Shown piece after piece: positions 17,366 through 24,736 of a stretch of 64,000 nt of DNA. Both the position numbers and the translations under genes were made by a program. Source of the stretch: an uncultured Marinococcus sp. (lineage in GTDB: Bacteria > Bacillota > Bacilli > Bacillales > Marinococcaceae); contig NZ_CANLSU010000001.1 of NCBI RefSeq assembly GCF_947493875.1, positions 310,001-374,000 on the forward strand, in the 5' to 3' direction. The notes beneath the pieces are model-generated. The model searched no databases. It worked only from the letters and a program-made list of their open reading frames with translations, and was not told the DNA's origin. Position 1 is the stretch's first letter. Each line of letters starts with the position of its first letter.

Positions 17366-18283
17366 TTATGGGAGTTCGTTGCCGGCAGACTGATACAGGT
17401 CATACCATTCTTCACGTGTCAAAGTGATTTCAGAGGCTTTGGCGATGCCTGCCAGCCGTTCTGGGTTCATCGTCCCGACAATGGTTTGAATACGCGCGGG
17501 GTGGCGAAGAATCCAGGCTGCTGCTATTGCTGATTCGGTTACTTGGTAGCGCCCGGCCAATTCGCTGAGTTTTTTGTTCACCTCAGGAAATTTATCATTG
17601 CCGATAAAAACGCCTTCCATCATGCCATACTGAAATGGGGACCAGGCCTGGACGGTCATGTTGTTCAACTGACTGTATTCAAGCAGCCCGCCTTCCCGCA
17701 TCACCGCTGCATCATTTTTCATATTCACATTCAATCCCTGATCTATCATGAGGGAGTGCATCAGACCAAACTGCAGCTGATTGGTAATAAGATCCTGCTT
17801 GACGTGCTGCTTTAAAAGCTCAATCTGCATTGGATGCTGGTTGCTGACACCGAAATGACGTACTTTACCGGAGGCGTGGAGACTATCGAATGCTTCCGCT
17901 ACTTCCCCGGGTTCCATGAGTGCATCGGGACGGTGAAGAAGCAGTACATCCAGATAGTCTGTCTGAAGACGCTTCAGGCTTTCATCGACTGTGTTTAAAA
18001 TATGGGATTTGGAAAAATCGAAGGAATTTCCGCGTATGCCTGCTTTGGACTGAAGAATTACTTTTTCGCGCAGGTCATCGTTCATACCAGCTGCTCTGGC
18101 AAAAATGTCTTCGGAATCCCCGCCGCCATAAACATCGGCATGATCGAAAAAATTCACGCCTGCCTCAAAAGCGGTACGGAAAACTTTTTCCGCCGCATCG
18201 ATGGAAAGCTCATTCATGCGCATACACCCTAGTGCTATATTGGATACTTGAAGCGAACTGCTGCCTAACTGCATTTGTTTCAT
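17366..18283 (-). CDS. Aldo/keto reductase (YdhF/YcsN-like)
   Basis: 305 residues; NAD(P)H-dependent (beta/alpha)8-barrel oxidoreductase. The catalytic tetrad is visible as Asp and Tyr in FFDHADVYGGG, Lys in QSKAG and His in LLLHRPDALMEP; the family motif GKVRHFGVSNQHPMQIE follows. The sequence most resembles the YdhF/YcsN group. ATG 18283 follows AGAGGTG; a longer frame to 18343 has no SD. Monocistronic, convergent with the OFA transporter. Substrate unknown. Confidence 0.9.
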   Translation of the reverse strand: MKQMQLGSSSLQVSNIALGCMRMNELSIDAAEKVFRTAFEAGVNFFDHADVYGGGDSEDIFARAAGMNDDLREKVILQSKAGIRGNSFDFSKSHILNTVDESLKRLQTDYLDVLLLHRPDALMEPGEVAEAFDSLHASGKVRHFGVSNQHPMQIELLKQHVKQDLITNQLQFGLMHSLMIDQGLNVNMKNDAAVMREGGLLEYSQLNNMTVQAWSPFQYGMMEGVFIGNDKFPEVNKKLSELAGRYQVTESAIAAAWILRHPARIQTIVGTMNPERLAGIAKASEITLTREEWYDLYQSAGNELP

Positions 18284-18424
18284 CTGAGCACCTCTTTTTT
18301 TCAGGATAAGAATAGTGTAACATGACGTATGGACAATCGGCATGATAACGCTGTCAAAAATATGAAAAATGACTTTTAAGCATAAATATGGTAATTTATA
18401 GAAAAAGATTAAAGGGTGGCAGTA

Positions 18425-18652
18425 ATGAAACGAAGAACAATAAACAGCTATTTTATTTTATTCTGGCTTATTATCGGTATATGGAATATCGGCCTTGGAA
18501 TTATTGTCGGTCTCGTACTGCAAAGCTATGTGTGGGCATTCATTCATGTTTTGGCCGGAGCGCTCTGTTTAACCATAATGGAAGCTATACGCAGAGGGAA
18601 ATTACAGGTTAAAGAGAAAAAAGAAAACCACCTGCACGAAAGCGACCAGTAG
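18425..18652 (+). CDS. Small membrane protein, 75 aa
   Basis: Two hydrophobic helices (YFILFWLIIGIWNIGLGIIV and about 38-55) and a charged C-terminal tail (RRGKLQVKEKKENHLHESDQ). ATG 18425 is five bases past AAAGGGTGG. An in-frame GTG at 18416 overlaps that SD and is unlikely. No family recognised. Confidence 0.65.
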   Translation: MKRRTINSYFILFWLIIGIWNIGLGIIVGLVLQSYVWAFIHVLAGALCLTIMEAIRRGKLQVKEKKENHLHESDQ

Positions 18653-18724
18653 CTTTATGTCCCTGGATTTAAAATTGTAATAATTTGATGATTACCCTGC
18701 AGACTTTTCGGAAATAGTATATTA

Positions 18725-18961
18725 ATGATAAACAAAGGGGTGAACATTATATTACAGACCAGAGGGGCTAAAACAATAAAAAATATTATTCAGGACAATG
18801 AAAAGCCGCTGACTAATCAGGATGTCGCCGCTATATTAAAAGATAGAAACAGCATTGACAGTTCTTTTGCTTTGAAAACGATTGATTCAATGGTAGGTAA
18901 CGGACAGTTGATGCTTATCCGATATGTTGATGCCGGTGTGTATGTAGTAGAAGTGAAATAA
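18725..18961 (+). CDS. Hypothetical protein, up to 78 aa, start uncertain
   Basis: Small soluble protein; the segment NEKPLTNQDVAAILKDRNSID followed by TIDSMVGNGQLMLIRYVDAGVYVVEV resembles a small winged-helix fold, which is inference only. The frame opens with ATG 18725, which has a poor SD. A strong SD, AAAGGGGTG (18734-18742), lies inside the frame and is followed by AAC-ATT-ATA-TTA, with no ATG, GTG or TTG at the right distance. Either the ATG is used without that SD or an ATT/ATA start is used. A good terminator follows. Confidence 0.6.
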   Translation: MINKGVNIILQTRGAKTIKNIIQDNEKPLTNQDVAAILKDRNSIDSSFALKTIDSMVGNGQLMLIRYVDAGVYVVEVK

Positions 18962-18962
18962 A

Positions 18963-19005
18963 TTATGTTAACTGTTTTCATAAGCAGTTAACATAACTAT
19001 TTTTT
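18963..19005 (+). terminator. Intrinsic terminator
   Basis: A 12-bp perfect stem TTATGTTAACTG (18963-18974) / CAGTTAACATAA (18985-18996), then CTATTTTTT. Confidence 0.85.
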
Positions 19006-19100
19006 AATAAATAATTTTTACATAAATTCTCCGTTACTGTAGTGAAAGTACCGAATAATCTGTAAAATAGAGAATTACTTTAAAGAAGAGGGTGATGGCA

Positions 19101-19499
19101 ATGAGTTTCGAAGATGAGTTCGTAGCTAAAGCAAAAGAGTATTTAGAAGAAGATAAAGACGCAAATATTATGAACGAAGTAAACTGGGAAATTGCCAAAT
19201 ACTTTAATAATCTGAATAAAGAAATCGGCGAAGTGAAAAATGACTCGTTCAGCAGCTATGGTTCAAAGCACCGCAGCTATATGACCATTGATAACCGCGA
19301 AGTGCTTTTTGAAACTGTTACAGACGATGGAAATTATCATATTCAGGTAACACAGAGTACAGATGATAAAACCAATGAACTGGATGTTATATATGTTCAG
19401 GAGGGCAGAATGTACAGCCAGGAAAAGCAGCAGGAATTTAATATGGATATTGTCCGCGACCATCTTAAAGATACCTTCGGCGATATACTGGGATTATAA
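19101..19499 (+). CDS. Hypothetical acidic protein, 132 aa
   Basis: Soluble, acidic (many Asp/Glu), with an N-terminal helical half (SFEDEFVAKAKEYLEEDKD) and a beta-rich middle (REVLFETVTDDGNYHIQVTQ). It may belong to a small Bacillus-specific DUF family (DUF3942-like from memory, unverified). ATG 19101 is eight bases past AGAGGG; in-frame GTG 19092 and ATG 19095 are too close to that SD. Ends at a clear terminator. Confidence 0.7.
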   Translation: MSFEDEFVAKAKEYLEEDKDANIMNEVNWEIAKYFNNLNKEIGEVKNDSFSSYGSKHRSYMTIDNREVLFETVTDDGNYHIQVTQSTDDKTNELDVIYVQEGRMYSQEKQQEFNMDIVRDHLKDTFGDILGL

Positions 19500-19530
19500 A
19501 AAAGCGCCCGCTGCGGCGCTTTTTTATTTT
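19499..19530 (+). terminator. Intrinsic terminator
   Basis: AAAGCGCC / GGCGCTTT stem with six-base loop (CGCTGC), followed by a T-rich tail. Confidence 0.92.
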
Positions 19531-19610
19531 GAAAAATATTAAATAATCAACAGGGAAATAAGTATTGATTTCCTTCGAATGGGTATAATGTCATTAAGGG
19601 GGTATACGCC

Positions 19611-19832
19611 ATGGGGGTTGTTTATATTGACCGGCATATTCGCCAGGTGCAGGTGATTATTTGTAGTGAAGGACACATGCTGCATTGTCTTGTTTGGCCG
19701 GGGGAAGGGGGTTGGGTCGCCGATATACACTCCATGCAGAACAGCGGTTTTCATCCGACGTTTGAGCGGGTTTATTTTCCTGAAAATGAAGAGATTATTC
19801 AGCTTGGACGGCATATATATGTTCTGCGGTAA
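19611..19832 (+). CDS. Hypothetical protein, 73 aa
   Basis: A small soluble protein beginning MGVVYIDRHIRQVQVIICSE, with aromatic and Gly-rich middle (VWPGEGGWVADIHSM). SD AAGGGGG lies eight bases before ATG, and a bidirectional terminator follows the stop, both supporting a real gene over the overlapping frames. No family recognised. Confidence 0.6.
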   Translation: MGVVYIDRHIRQVQVIICSEGHMLHCLVWPGEGGWVADIHSMQNSGFHPTFERVYFPENEEIIQLGRHIYVLR

Positions 19833-19863
19833 AAAGGCAGAAGCTCGCAGCTTTCTGCCTTTG
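19831..19863. terminator. Bidirectional terminator
   Basis: AAAGGCAGAAGCT with AGCTTTCTGCCTTT, flanked by A- and T-runs, between two small convergent genes. Confidence 0.9.
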
Positions 19864-19869
19864 CCCGTT

Positions 19870-20172
19870 CTAAAGAGTATTGGGGTCCGTATAGCCAATC
19901 GGCCCACGGGATTCGGAATGCTCCACCACAGTAAGAACAAAGCGTATCGGAATAAAGATGGTGCGGCTGCCGCTGCTCTGGGCCTTTTCCTGATAGAAGT
20001 AAACGCCCGCTTCTTCAACACCATAGTTTTCCGCTGACACTACCGCTTTGATATAACTGGAGTGCTCTTCGAATGCCCCCTCGCTTTGAAATCCATTCAA
20101 TTCAAAAAGCGGGATGGCGGAAGGATCAAAATACACTTCGACGAAATTAGAATTGTCTGCTGATGAACTCAT
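19870..20172 (-). CDS. Hypothetical protein, 100 aa
   Basis: Soluble 100-residue protein, starting MSSSADNSNFVEVYFDPSAI, with a beta-rich C-terminal half (GVYFYQEKAQSSGSRTIFIP, then RFVLTVVEH). AAAGGAGG stands just upstream of ATG 20172; the longer frame to 20244 has no SD. Convergent with the 19611 gene and sharing its terminator. Not recognised. Confidence 0.7.
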   Translation of the reverse strand: MSSSADNSNFVEVYFDPSAIPLFELNGFQSEGAFEEHSSYIKAVVSAENYGVEEAGVYFYQEKAQSSGSRTIFIPIRFVLTVVEHSESRGPIGYTDPNTL

Positions 20173-20257
20173 CCGTCTTCCTCCTTTCAATAGGTGCTTC
20201 CCATAATATACCCTAAAACGGTTTAATAAAAGCAGAGGATGCAAAAGGAAAAAGGTA

Positions 20258-20271
20258 CATAAACGTTTATG
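20258..20271. promoter_or_regulatory. Perfect 14-bp palindrome
   Basis: CATAAACGTTTATG is fully self-complementary and lies in a gap upstream of a TAAAAT -10-like hexamer (20289-20294) on the plus strand and of the 19870-20172 gene on the minus strand. Looks like an operator; the regulator is unknown. Confidence 0.35.
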
Positions 20272-20344
20272 AAATGCACTATCTGCTGTAAAATAATGGG
20301 TAAGATAATAGGCGTTCCAAAGATAGAAAGGAGAAAGTGCGGCG

Positions 20345-20362
20345 AAAAACAGCCCGGGCTGT
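20345..20362 (-). terminator. Second terminator-like hairpin downstream of tRNA-Val
   Basis: ACAGC-CCGG-GCTGT (20349-20362) followed on the minus strand by TTTTTCG. In tandem with 20369-20394. Confidence 0.5.
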
Positions 20363-20368
20363 ACAAAT

Positions 20369-20394
20369 TAAAAAACAGAAGCCAATGGCTCCTG
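20369..20394 (-). terminator. Terminator of tRNA-Val
   Basis: CAGAAGCC (20376-20383) / GGCTCCTG (20387-20394) with one G-U pair; on the minus strand a T-run follows. Confidence 0.75.
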
Positions 20395-20411
20395 CTGTAG
20401 TTTATTATTTA

Positions 20412-20487
20412 TGGTGTCCCGTACTGGGCTCGAACCAGTGACCTCCACCCTGTCAAGGTGGCGCTCTCCCTACTGAGCTAACGGAAC
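20412..20487 (-). tRNA. tRNA-Val (anticodon GAC), CCA encoded
   Basis: Folds completely as a cloverleaf on the minus strand: acceptor GTTCCGT / ACGGGAC (one G-U), D-arm GCTC / GAGC, anticodon arm CCACC-TTGACAG-GGTGG with anticodon GAC (20454-20452), variable AGGTC, T-arm ACTGG-TTCGAGC-CCAGT, discriminator A and encoded CCA. 76 nt including CCA. It reads the GUC valine codon. A consensus promoter lies 29 bases upstream and tandem hairpins downstream, so it is a single-gene transcript. Confidence 0.97.
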
Positions 20488-20515
20488 AATTTGTATGGAA
20501 TAAAGCGACAGAAAT

Positions 20516-20544
20516 AATATACAATAGGAAAAGGTCAGTGTCAA
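20516..20544 (-). promoter_or_regulatory. Sigma-A promoter of tRNA-Val
   Basis: On the minus strand TTGACA (20544-20539), 17-base spacer, TATATT (20521-20516), placing the start close to the tRNA 5' end. Confidence 0.88.
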
Positions 20545-20716
20545 TCCTTCCACGCTCAATTTATGCAGGGAAAGCAGAGGGTGGTGTTGGCCAATTAATT
20601 TCTTCCGGGCGGAGAAGCCGGACCTTGCTGATGTCCTGTTACTACCGAAGATACTAAGAGAGTACACGCACCTGCTGCATAAACAGAAATTTTTATGGTA
20701 CATATATTAAAATTAA
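20545..20716. other. Gap with a start-less open frame, no supported gene
   Basis: The plus strand from 20528 is open to a TAA at 20707-20709 with a protein-like ending (ADVLLLPKILREYTHLLHKQ…), but it has no ATG, GTG or TTG in a useful place and no SD. It may be a gene remnant or chance. Nothing else is seen here. Confidence 0.3.
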
Positions 20717-20980
20717 TCAATTTTCCTTTTGCTGTTTTTCTTTCCGCTGCTGAAGGAATAGAAATAGACAGAAGGCGAGCATACCCAGACTGAGATTGGA
20801 AAGAATGAACCCAAGCGGCCCCTGGTTAAAAATGCCAAGCGACAGCGCCCCGAAAAAAACAATGTAGGTGATGCCGAGAAGCGGCAGGCTTCGCCCGGAG
20901 ACTTTTTGCATCAAACGGGCAAGCTGGTATACGAGCGTATTTACAGCAAAACCAATTAGCAGTAAAATAAGTAAATTCAT
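20717..20980 (-). CDS. Small membrane protein, 87 aa
   Basis: Three hydrophobic helices (LLILLLIGFAVNTLVYQL; LPLLGITYIVFFGALSLGIF; LGFILSNLSLGMLAFCLFLF) and a basic C-terminus (QQRKEKQQKEN). AAAGGAAGG is about 13 bases before ATG 20980; the frame extends to 21037 without an SD there. Divergent from the MscS-family channel gene. Family not recognised. Confidence 0.6.
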   Translation of the reverse strand: MNLLILLLIGFAVNTLVYQLARLMQKVSGRSLPLLGITYIVFFGALSLGIFNQGPLGFILSNLSLGMLAFCLFLFLQQRKEKQQKEN

Positions 20981-21149
20981 GCGACTATCTGAACCTTCCT
21001 TTGTGATGATGTCTTTTTCCGATTTACATGCTACCATACCTTAGGTTTGAAAGATATCTACAAAGACGAAAAGTGGGCACCCCTGCAGTAAACTGCCTGG
21101 CGGAGGCTTTAAAATATAGAGAGAATGGGATAAAGGTGGAGGGATGTTC

Positions 21150-22262
21150 ATGCAGGCATATGCAGACTTTTGGATGGAATGGCAGAGACGTATTGTAGAA
21201 CTGCCCTGGATTGATATAGGCGTAGCTGTTTTGATTGCACTTCTCGTGTTTGCCTTTCGGAAGTTATTTACTAAATACATTTTCAGGTTCATTTTAAAAA
21301 TGACTCACCAATCGAGATCACAGCTGTTCACCAATGTTTTGGTATCGTTTGAACGGCCGATTCGTATGTTTTTCGCCGTATTCGGTATATATTTGGCGCT
21401 TTTGTATCTGCCGATACCGTGGGATTCCATGACAATTATCAACCGCCTGTACGGTTCCATTTTAATCATACTTGCAGCTTGGGGGACATACAAGCTGCTG
21501 AACACGTCTTCGATGCTCTTCAACCCGATGATTAAAAGGCTCGAGGGCAAGGAAGACAATATGCTGGTTCCCTTTCTTTCCCGGGTGCTCCGGATTATTA
21601 TCGTGGCGCTCGCGTTCACCATTATTCTCTCTTCCTGGGGCTTTAACATTAACGGCTTTGTGGCAGGGCTCGGCCTTGGAGGTCTGGCCTTTGCCCTCGC
21701 CGCTCAGGATATGGTGGCTAATTTTATCGGCGGCATAATTATTGTCGTGGAACGCCCGTTTAAGCGGGGGGACTGGATTTATACGCCGACGGTGGAAGGA
21801 ATTGTGGAGGATATTTCGTTTCGGAGCACGAAGGTGCGTACCTTTGCTGACTCAATTGTCATCGTTCCAAACAACACACTTGCCCATGAGGCGATTACAA
21901 ACTGGAGTGAAATGCGTAAGCGCGAAATTAACATGACGCTTGGCATTGAATATCAGACGCCGCGGGAGCAGGTGCTGCAGCTGCGGGAGCGTCTTGAGGA
22001 AATGCTGAACAGCCGGGAGGATATCGATAAAGAAATGATTCTTGTGCAGTTTAAAGAATTTAACAGCTCCTCGCTCGACCTGTGGGTTTACTGTTTTACG
22101 AAAACAACCGCGTTTTTGGAATGGGCTGAAATAAAAGAAGAGCTGAATCTTGAAATCATTCGCATCCTTCAGGAGGAAGGCGTTCAGTTTGCCTACCCAA
22201 CACAGTCTATTTATATTGAAAAATCACCTGAAGAAAATTATCACATGTCCGACAATAATTAA
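21150..22262 (+). CDS. MscS-family mechanosensitive channel (YhdY-like)
   Basis: About 370 residues, similar in length and layout to B. subtilis YhdY. Four N-terminal membrane helices lead into the pore-lining helix rich in Gly and Ala (GFVAGLGLGGLAFALAAQDMVANFIGG), followed by the cytoplasmic beta domain (VVERPFKRGDWIYTPTVEG…FRSTKVRTFADSIVIVPN). Expected to release solutes on hypo-osmotic shock, in the cytoplasmic membrane. The SD GGAGG fits ATG 21150 (about seven bases) better than ATG 21144. A second MscS homologue (YkuT type) lies at 27.9 kb. Confidence 0.9.
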   Translation: MQAYADFWMEWQRRIVELPWIDIGVAVLIALLVFAFRKLFTKYIFRFILKMTHQSRSQLFTNVLVSFERPIRMFFAVFGIYLALLYLPIPWDSMTIINRLYGSILIILAAWGTYKLLNTSSMLFNPMIKRLEGKEDNMLVPFLSRVLRIIIVALAFTIILSSWGFNINGFVAGLGLGGLAFALAAQDMVANFIGGIIIVVERPFKRGDWIYTPTVEGIVEDISFRSTKVRTFADSIVIVPNNTLAHEAITNWSEMRKREINMTLGIEYQTPREQVLQLRERLEEMLNSREDIDKEMILVQFKEFNSSSLDLWVYCFTKTTAFLEWAEIKEELNLEIIRILQEEGVQFAYPTQSIYIEKSPEENYHMSDNN

Positions 22263-22275
22263 GCGGGATTCACGG

Positions 22276-22303
22276 TTGGCAAACAAAACGTACATGTTAT
22301 AAT
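22276..22303 (+). promoter_or_regulatory. Sigma-A promoter of the HPr-like gene
   Basis: TTGGCA (22276-22281), 16-base spacer, TATAAT (22298-22303). Confidence 0.8.
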
Positions 22304-22346
22304 AAGAATGTTTGTCAGAAGGAATATGTACGTAAAAAAGGAGCCG

Positions 22347-22751
22347 ATGCATTCGATGGAACGAGTGGAAACATTCGTGTTAACCCGTGGACTGAATGCC
22401 AGTCAAGTATTGTCGTTTGTGCATGAACTGGAAACATTTAAAGCAGATGTGTTTTTTGAAAAGCGGAGAACCTCCGCAAACGGAAAAAGCGTACTCGGTA
22501 TGATGTCTTTGTTTACAAGCATCAGACTTGGTGACAAAGTGGAACTCAAGGTACACGGAGAGGATAAAGAAGCAGTTGCCAGGGTGGCAGCTGAATATCT
22601 TGGAGAAGCAGTAGAGCATGAGAATAATAACGGCTATTGGGAAGACGAAGCAGCGGAGCATGTGGAACGGGCAATGGCCGGATGCATGGCCCACTGGAAT
22701 CCCAATGTACGAAATATTGCACGCTCGTATCTGAAAACGACACGCAGCTAA
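22347..22751 (+). CDS. HPr/Crh-like protein with C-terminal extension, no catalytic histidine
   Basis: About 134 residues. Residues 5-85 align by eye with HPr/Crh: TRGLNASQVLSFVHELETF occupies the active-site segment but lacks the His-15 of HPr (HARPA), while TSANGKSVLGMMSLFTSIRLG matches the regulatory-serine region (Ser48 here, Ser46 in HPr/Crh). KVELKVHGEDKEAVARVAAEYL completes the fold. A ~50-residue extension (GYWEDEAAEHVERAMAGCMAHW…) is unlike Crh. So it should not carry PTS phosphate but could be an HPr-kinase substrate or CcpA partner (inference). Start may be ATG 22347 or 22356, both near AAAGGAG. A strong promoter drives it. Confidence 0.8.
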   Translation: MHSMERVETFVLTRGLNASQVLSFVHELETFKADVFFEKRRTSANGKSVLGMMSLFTSIRLGDKVELKVHGEDKEAVARVAAEYLGEAVEHENNNGYWEDEAAEHVERAMAGCMAHWNPNVRNIARSYLKTTRS

Positions 22752-22754
22752 CAG

Positions 22755-22789
22755 GAAGACCCGGCGCCGGGAAAAGCGTCCGGGTCTTC
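22755..22789 (+). terminator. Hairpin after the HPr-like gene
   Basis: GAAGACCCGG (22755-22764) / CCGGGTCTTC (22780-22789). A 10-bp stem without a clear T-run. A cre-like palindrome, AGGAAACGTTTTCT, follows at about 22802-22815 (two mismatches to cre). Confidence 0.5.
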
Positions 22790-22938
22790 AGCTGTATTAT
22801 CAGGAAACGTTTTCTAAGCCTGGATAATGCTAAGCATATCACAAGCCAAATAGGGTAAACTAAAAGGGACATGAATCATATGTACTGGTTGTATAATACA
22901 AGCAGTAATAACGAATGACACGGAAGGAAGAATGCTTT

Positions 22939-24117
22939 ATGATCGATCGGCACACCGGTACATTTTGGCGGGCCTCCATTGCTCTCGGGCTTGCATCCCT
23001 GCTCATTTTTGCCAATATGTATTACCCGCAGCCGCTGCTTCCATTGTTTACCGGAGAATTCAGCGTCAGCGAAGCGACAGCGAGCTTTGTCATTTCACTT
23101 TCCCTGCTGATGCTTGGAGTGAGCTTCTTTTTTATCAGCGCGATTTCCGACGCGAAAGGAAGAAGAAAGATCATTGTGTACGCGATGATCTGGGGAACTA
23201 TAGCAACGCTGCTCATTCCTTTTGCCGGCTCCTTCTGGCTGCTTTTGCTGCTTCGGATGATCCAGGCCGTCGGACTTGCCGGAATTCCCATTGCGGCTAT
23301 GTCCTATATTGGAGAGGAATTCACCCCGCGTGCGATGACGGTAGCTATGGGCTTTTACGTAAGCGCGAACAGCCTCGGCGGCATGGGGGGAAGAGTGATG
23401 AGCGGCGTGCTTTCCGATTGGTTTGACTGGCGGACGGCTTATTTTTTCATGGCCGGGGCTAGCGTCCTGCTCGCCGTGCTCGTGATCCTGCTGCTTCCGG
23501 CTTCGAAAAACTTCAGTCCAAAGCCGCTGGAGTGGAGCGATACGTGGAAGAATGCGCTGTTTCATCTTAAAGATCCGGTGCAGCGGCTGGCTTACGTTAT
23601 CGGCGGTCTGAATTTCTTTGTATTTATCGGGACATTCAACTTTATTACGTACCGCCTGGACGGAGACCCTTTTTTCGTCAGTACAGCAGTCCTGGGCCTA
23701 TTGTTTTTAACATACGGGGCGGGGACCTTCAGCTCGAGCCTTGCCGGGGAATTGACGCAGCGCTTTAAACAGACGGACTGTATGCAGGTCGGAATCCTCA
23801 TTATGGCCGGCGGCCTGCTGCTGTCGCTTGTACCGCAGCTGTGGGTGGTTATTGCCTCGCTTGCCGTGCTGAGTTTTGGTTTTTTCTTTGCGCATTCCAC
23901 TTCAAGTTCCTGGGTAACAAAAAACGCCAAAAAAGCCCGGGCAAGCGCCTCCGGACTTTACTTGACGTCTTACTATCTGGGCGGGAGTCTCAGCAGTCTT
24001 TATTTTGGTCTCCTGTGGCCTCTGGCCGGCTGGATCGGCGTCATTGCCGGCGGCCTGCTCCTGTTAATAGTCACACTTACAAGCGTACGCCGACTGATGC
24101 CGGTGGAAGCAGGCTAG
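22939..24117 (+). CDS. MFS transporter, YnfM-like
   Basis: 392 residues, 12 hydrophobic helices. It has the early NMYYPQPLLPLFTGEF segment and motif A (SDAKGRRKIIVYAM) typical of the YnfM-type MFS group (drug or metabolite exporters), and GGMGGRVMSGVLSDWFDWRTAYFFMA in the fifth helix region. Substrate unknown. ATG 22939 follows GGAAGGAAG. Its TAG stop shares a CTAG with the stop of the convergent RraA-family gene, with no terminator between them. Confidence 0.85.
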   Translation: MIDRHTGTFWRASIALGLASLLIFANMYYPQPLLPLFTGEFSVSEATASFVISLSLLMLGVSFFFISAISDAKGRRKIIVYAMIWGTIATLLIPFAGSFWLLLLLRMIQAVGLAGIPIAAMSYIGEEFTPRAMTVAMGFYVSANSLGGMGGRVMSGVLSDWFDWRTAYFFMAGASVLLAVLVILLLPASKNFSPKPLEWSDTWKNALFHLKDPVQRLAYVIGGLNFFVFIGTFNFITYRLDGDPFFVSTAVLGLLFLTYGAGTFSSSLAGELTQRFKQTDCMQVGILIMAGGLLLSLVPQLWVVIASLAVLSFGFFFAHSTSSSWVTKNAKKARASASGLYLTSYYLGGSLSSLYFGLLWPLAGWIGVIAGGLLLLIVTLTSVRRLMPVEAG

Positions 24118-24587
24118 CCTTTGGCAGGAAGAAGCACAATGCCATCGCTGTCGGCATAGACGTAGTCCCCGGGCGTCCAGGTGACGTCAGCAAAATCGAC
24201 GGGAATGGAGCGCTCGCCGCGCCCTTCCTTGACAGACTTTCGTGGGCTGGTAAAGCGGGAAAACACCCGGACATCCATTTCGCGAAGCTCGTCACTGTCG
24301 CGGATCGCCCCGTTCACGATAATGCCTGCGAGGCCGCGCTTGACAGCAATTTCTGCCAGGTTGTCCCCGAGCAGGGCACGCCGGGAGGAACCGCCTCCGT
24401 CAACTACAAGAACACTGCCGGCGGGAATATCGCCAAGCGCCTGTTCAACAAGCACGTTATCCTCAAACACCCGTACTGTTTCTATTGGCCCTTCAAAGGA
24501 ACGTACCGGTCCATGTGATAAAAACGGCTCATTGGCGACAAAAGCCTCGTTTTTGTATTCATCACAAATATCAGCTGTTCTACCCAT
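24114..24587 (-). CDS. RraA-family protein (putative HMG/oxaloacetate aldolase-decarboxylase)
   Basis: 157 residues, full RraA length. It carries the conserved metal/substrate signature GGGSSRRALLGDNLAEIAVKRG (about 64-85) and NGAIRDSDELREMDVRVFSR (Arg97, Asp98), with DSDGIVLLP near the end. RraA-fold proteins are either RNase E regulators (proteobacteria) or 4-hydroxy-4-methyl-2-oxoglutarate aldolases/oxaloacetate decarboxylases; with GDN and RD present, the enzymatic role is the more likely one. AAAGGAGG lies seven bases before ATG 24587. Confidence 0.88.
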   Translation of the reverse strand: MGRTADICDEYKNEAFVANEPFLSHGPVRSFEGPIETVRVFEDNVLVEQALGDIPAGSVLVVDGGGSSRRALLGDNLAEIAVKRGLAGIIVNGAIRDSDELREMDVRVFSRFTSPRKSVKEGRGERSIPVDFADVTWTPGDYVYADSDGIVLLPAKG

Positions 24588-24736
24588 ATGTATGCCTCCT
24601 TTTATTATTTTCATTGTAAGGCTTTCCCAGAGGAAAGAAAATAGCAGGAGAATAGAAAAAAGAGGGAACTATCATTTTGCTTTCAAAGGGCGATATGATA
24701 ATCTAGGAAAGAGAAATTTGAAGGAGGATGTAAAAC

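Noticed and set aside
19539-20024. 161-codon minus-strand frame and a 123-codon plus-strand frame (19666-20037)
   Set aside because: Both run through the bidirectional terminator at 19831-19863 and conflict with two SD-backed small genes.
20470-20703. 77-codon minus-strand frame overlapping tRNA-Val and its promoter
   Set aside because: It covers the promoter and the 5' end of the tRNA gene and has no SD.
22799-22816. cre site between the HPr-like and YnfM-like genes
   Set aside because: The palindrome AGGAAACGTTTTCT departs from the cre consensus at two key end positions and has no clear promoter next to it; mentioned but not called.
22932-23426. 164-codon plus-strand frame overlapping the YnfM-like transporter
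   Set aside because: It is the +1 shadow of a transporter with clear helices and motif A; its Cys/Arg/His-rich text has no domain.
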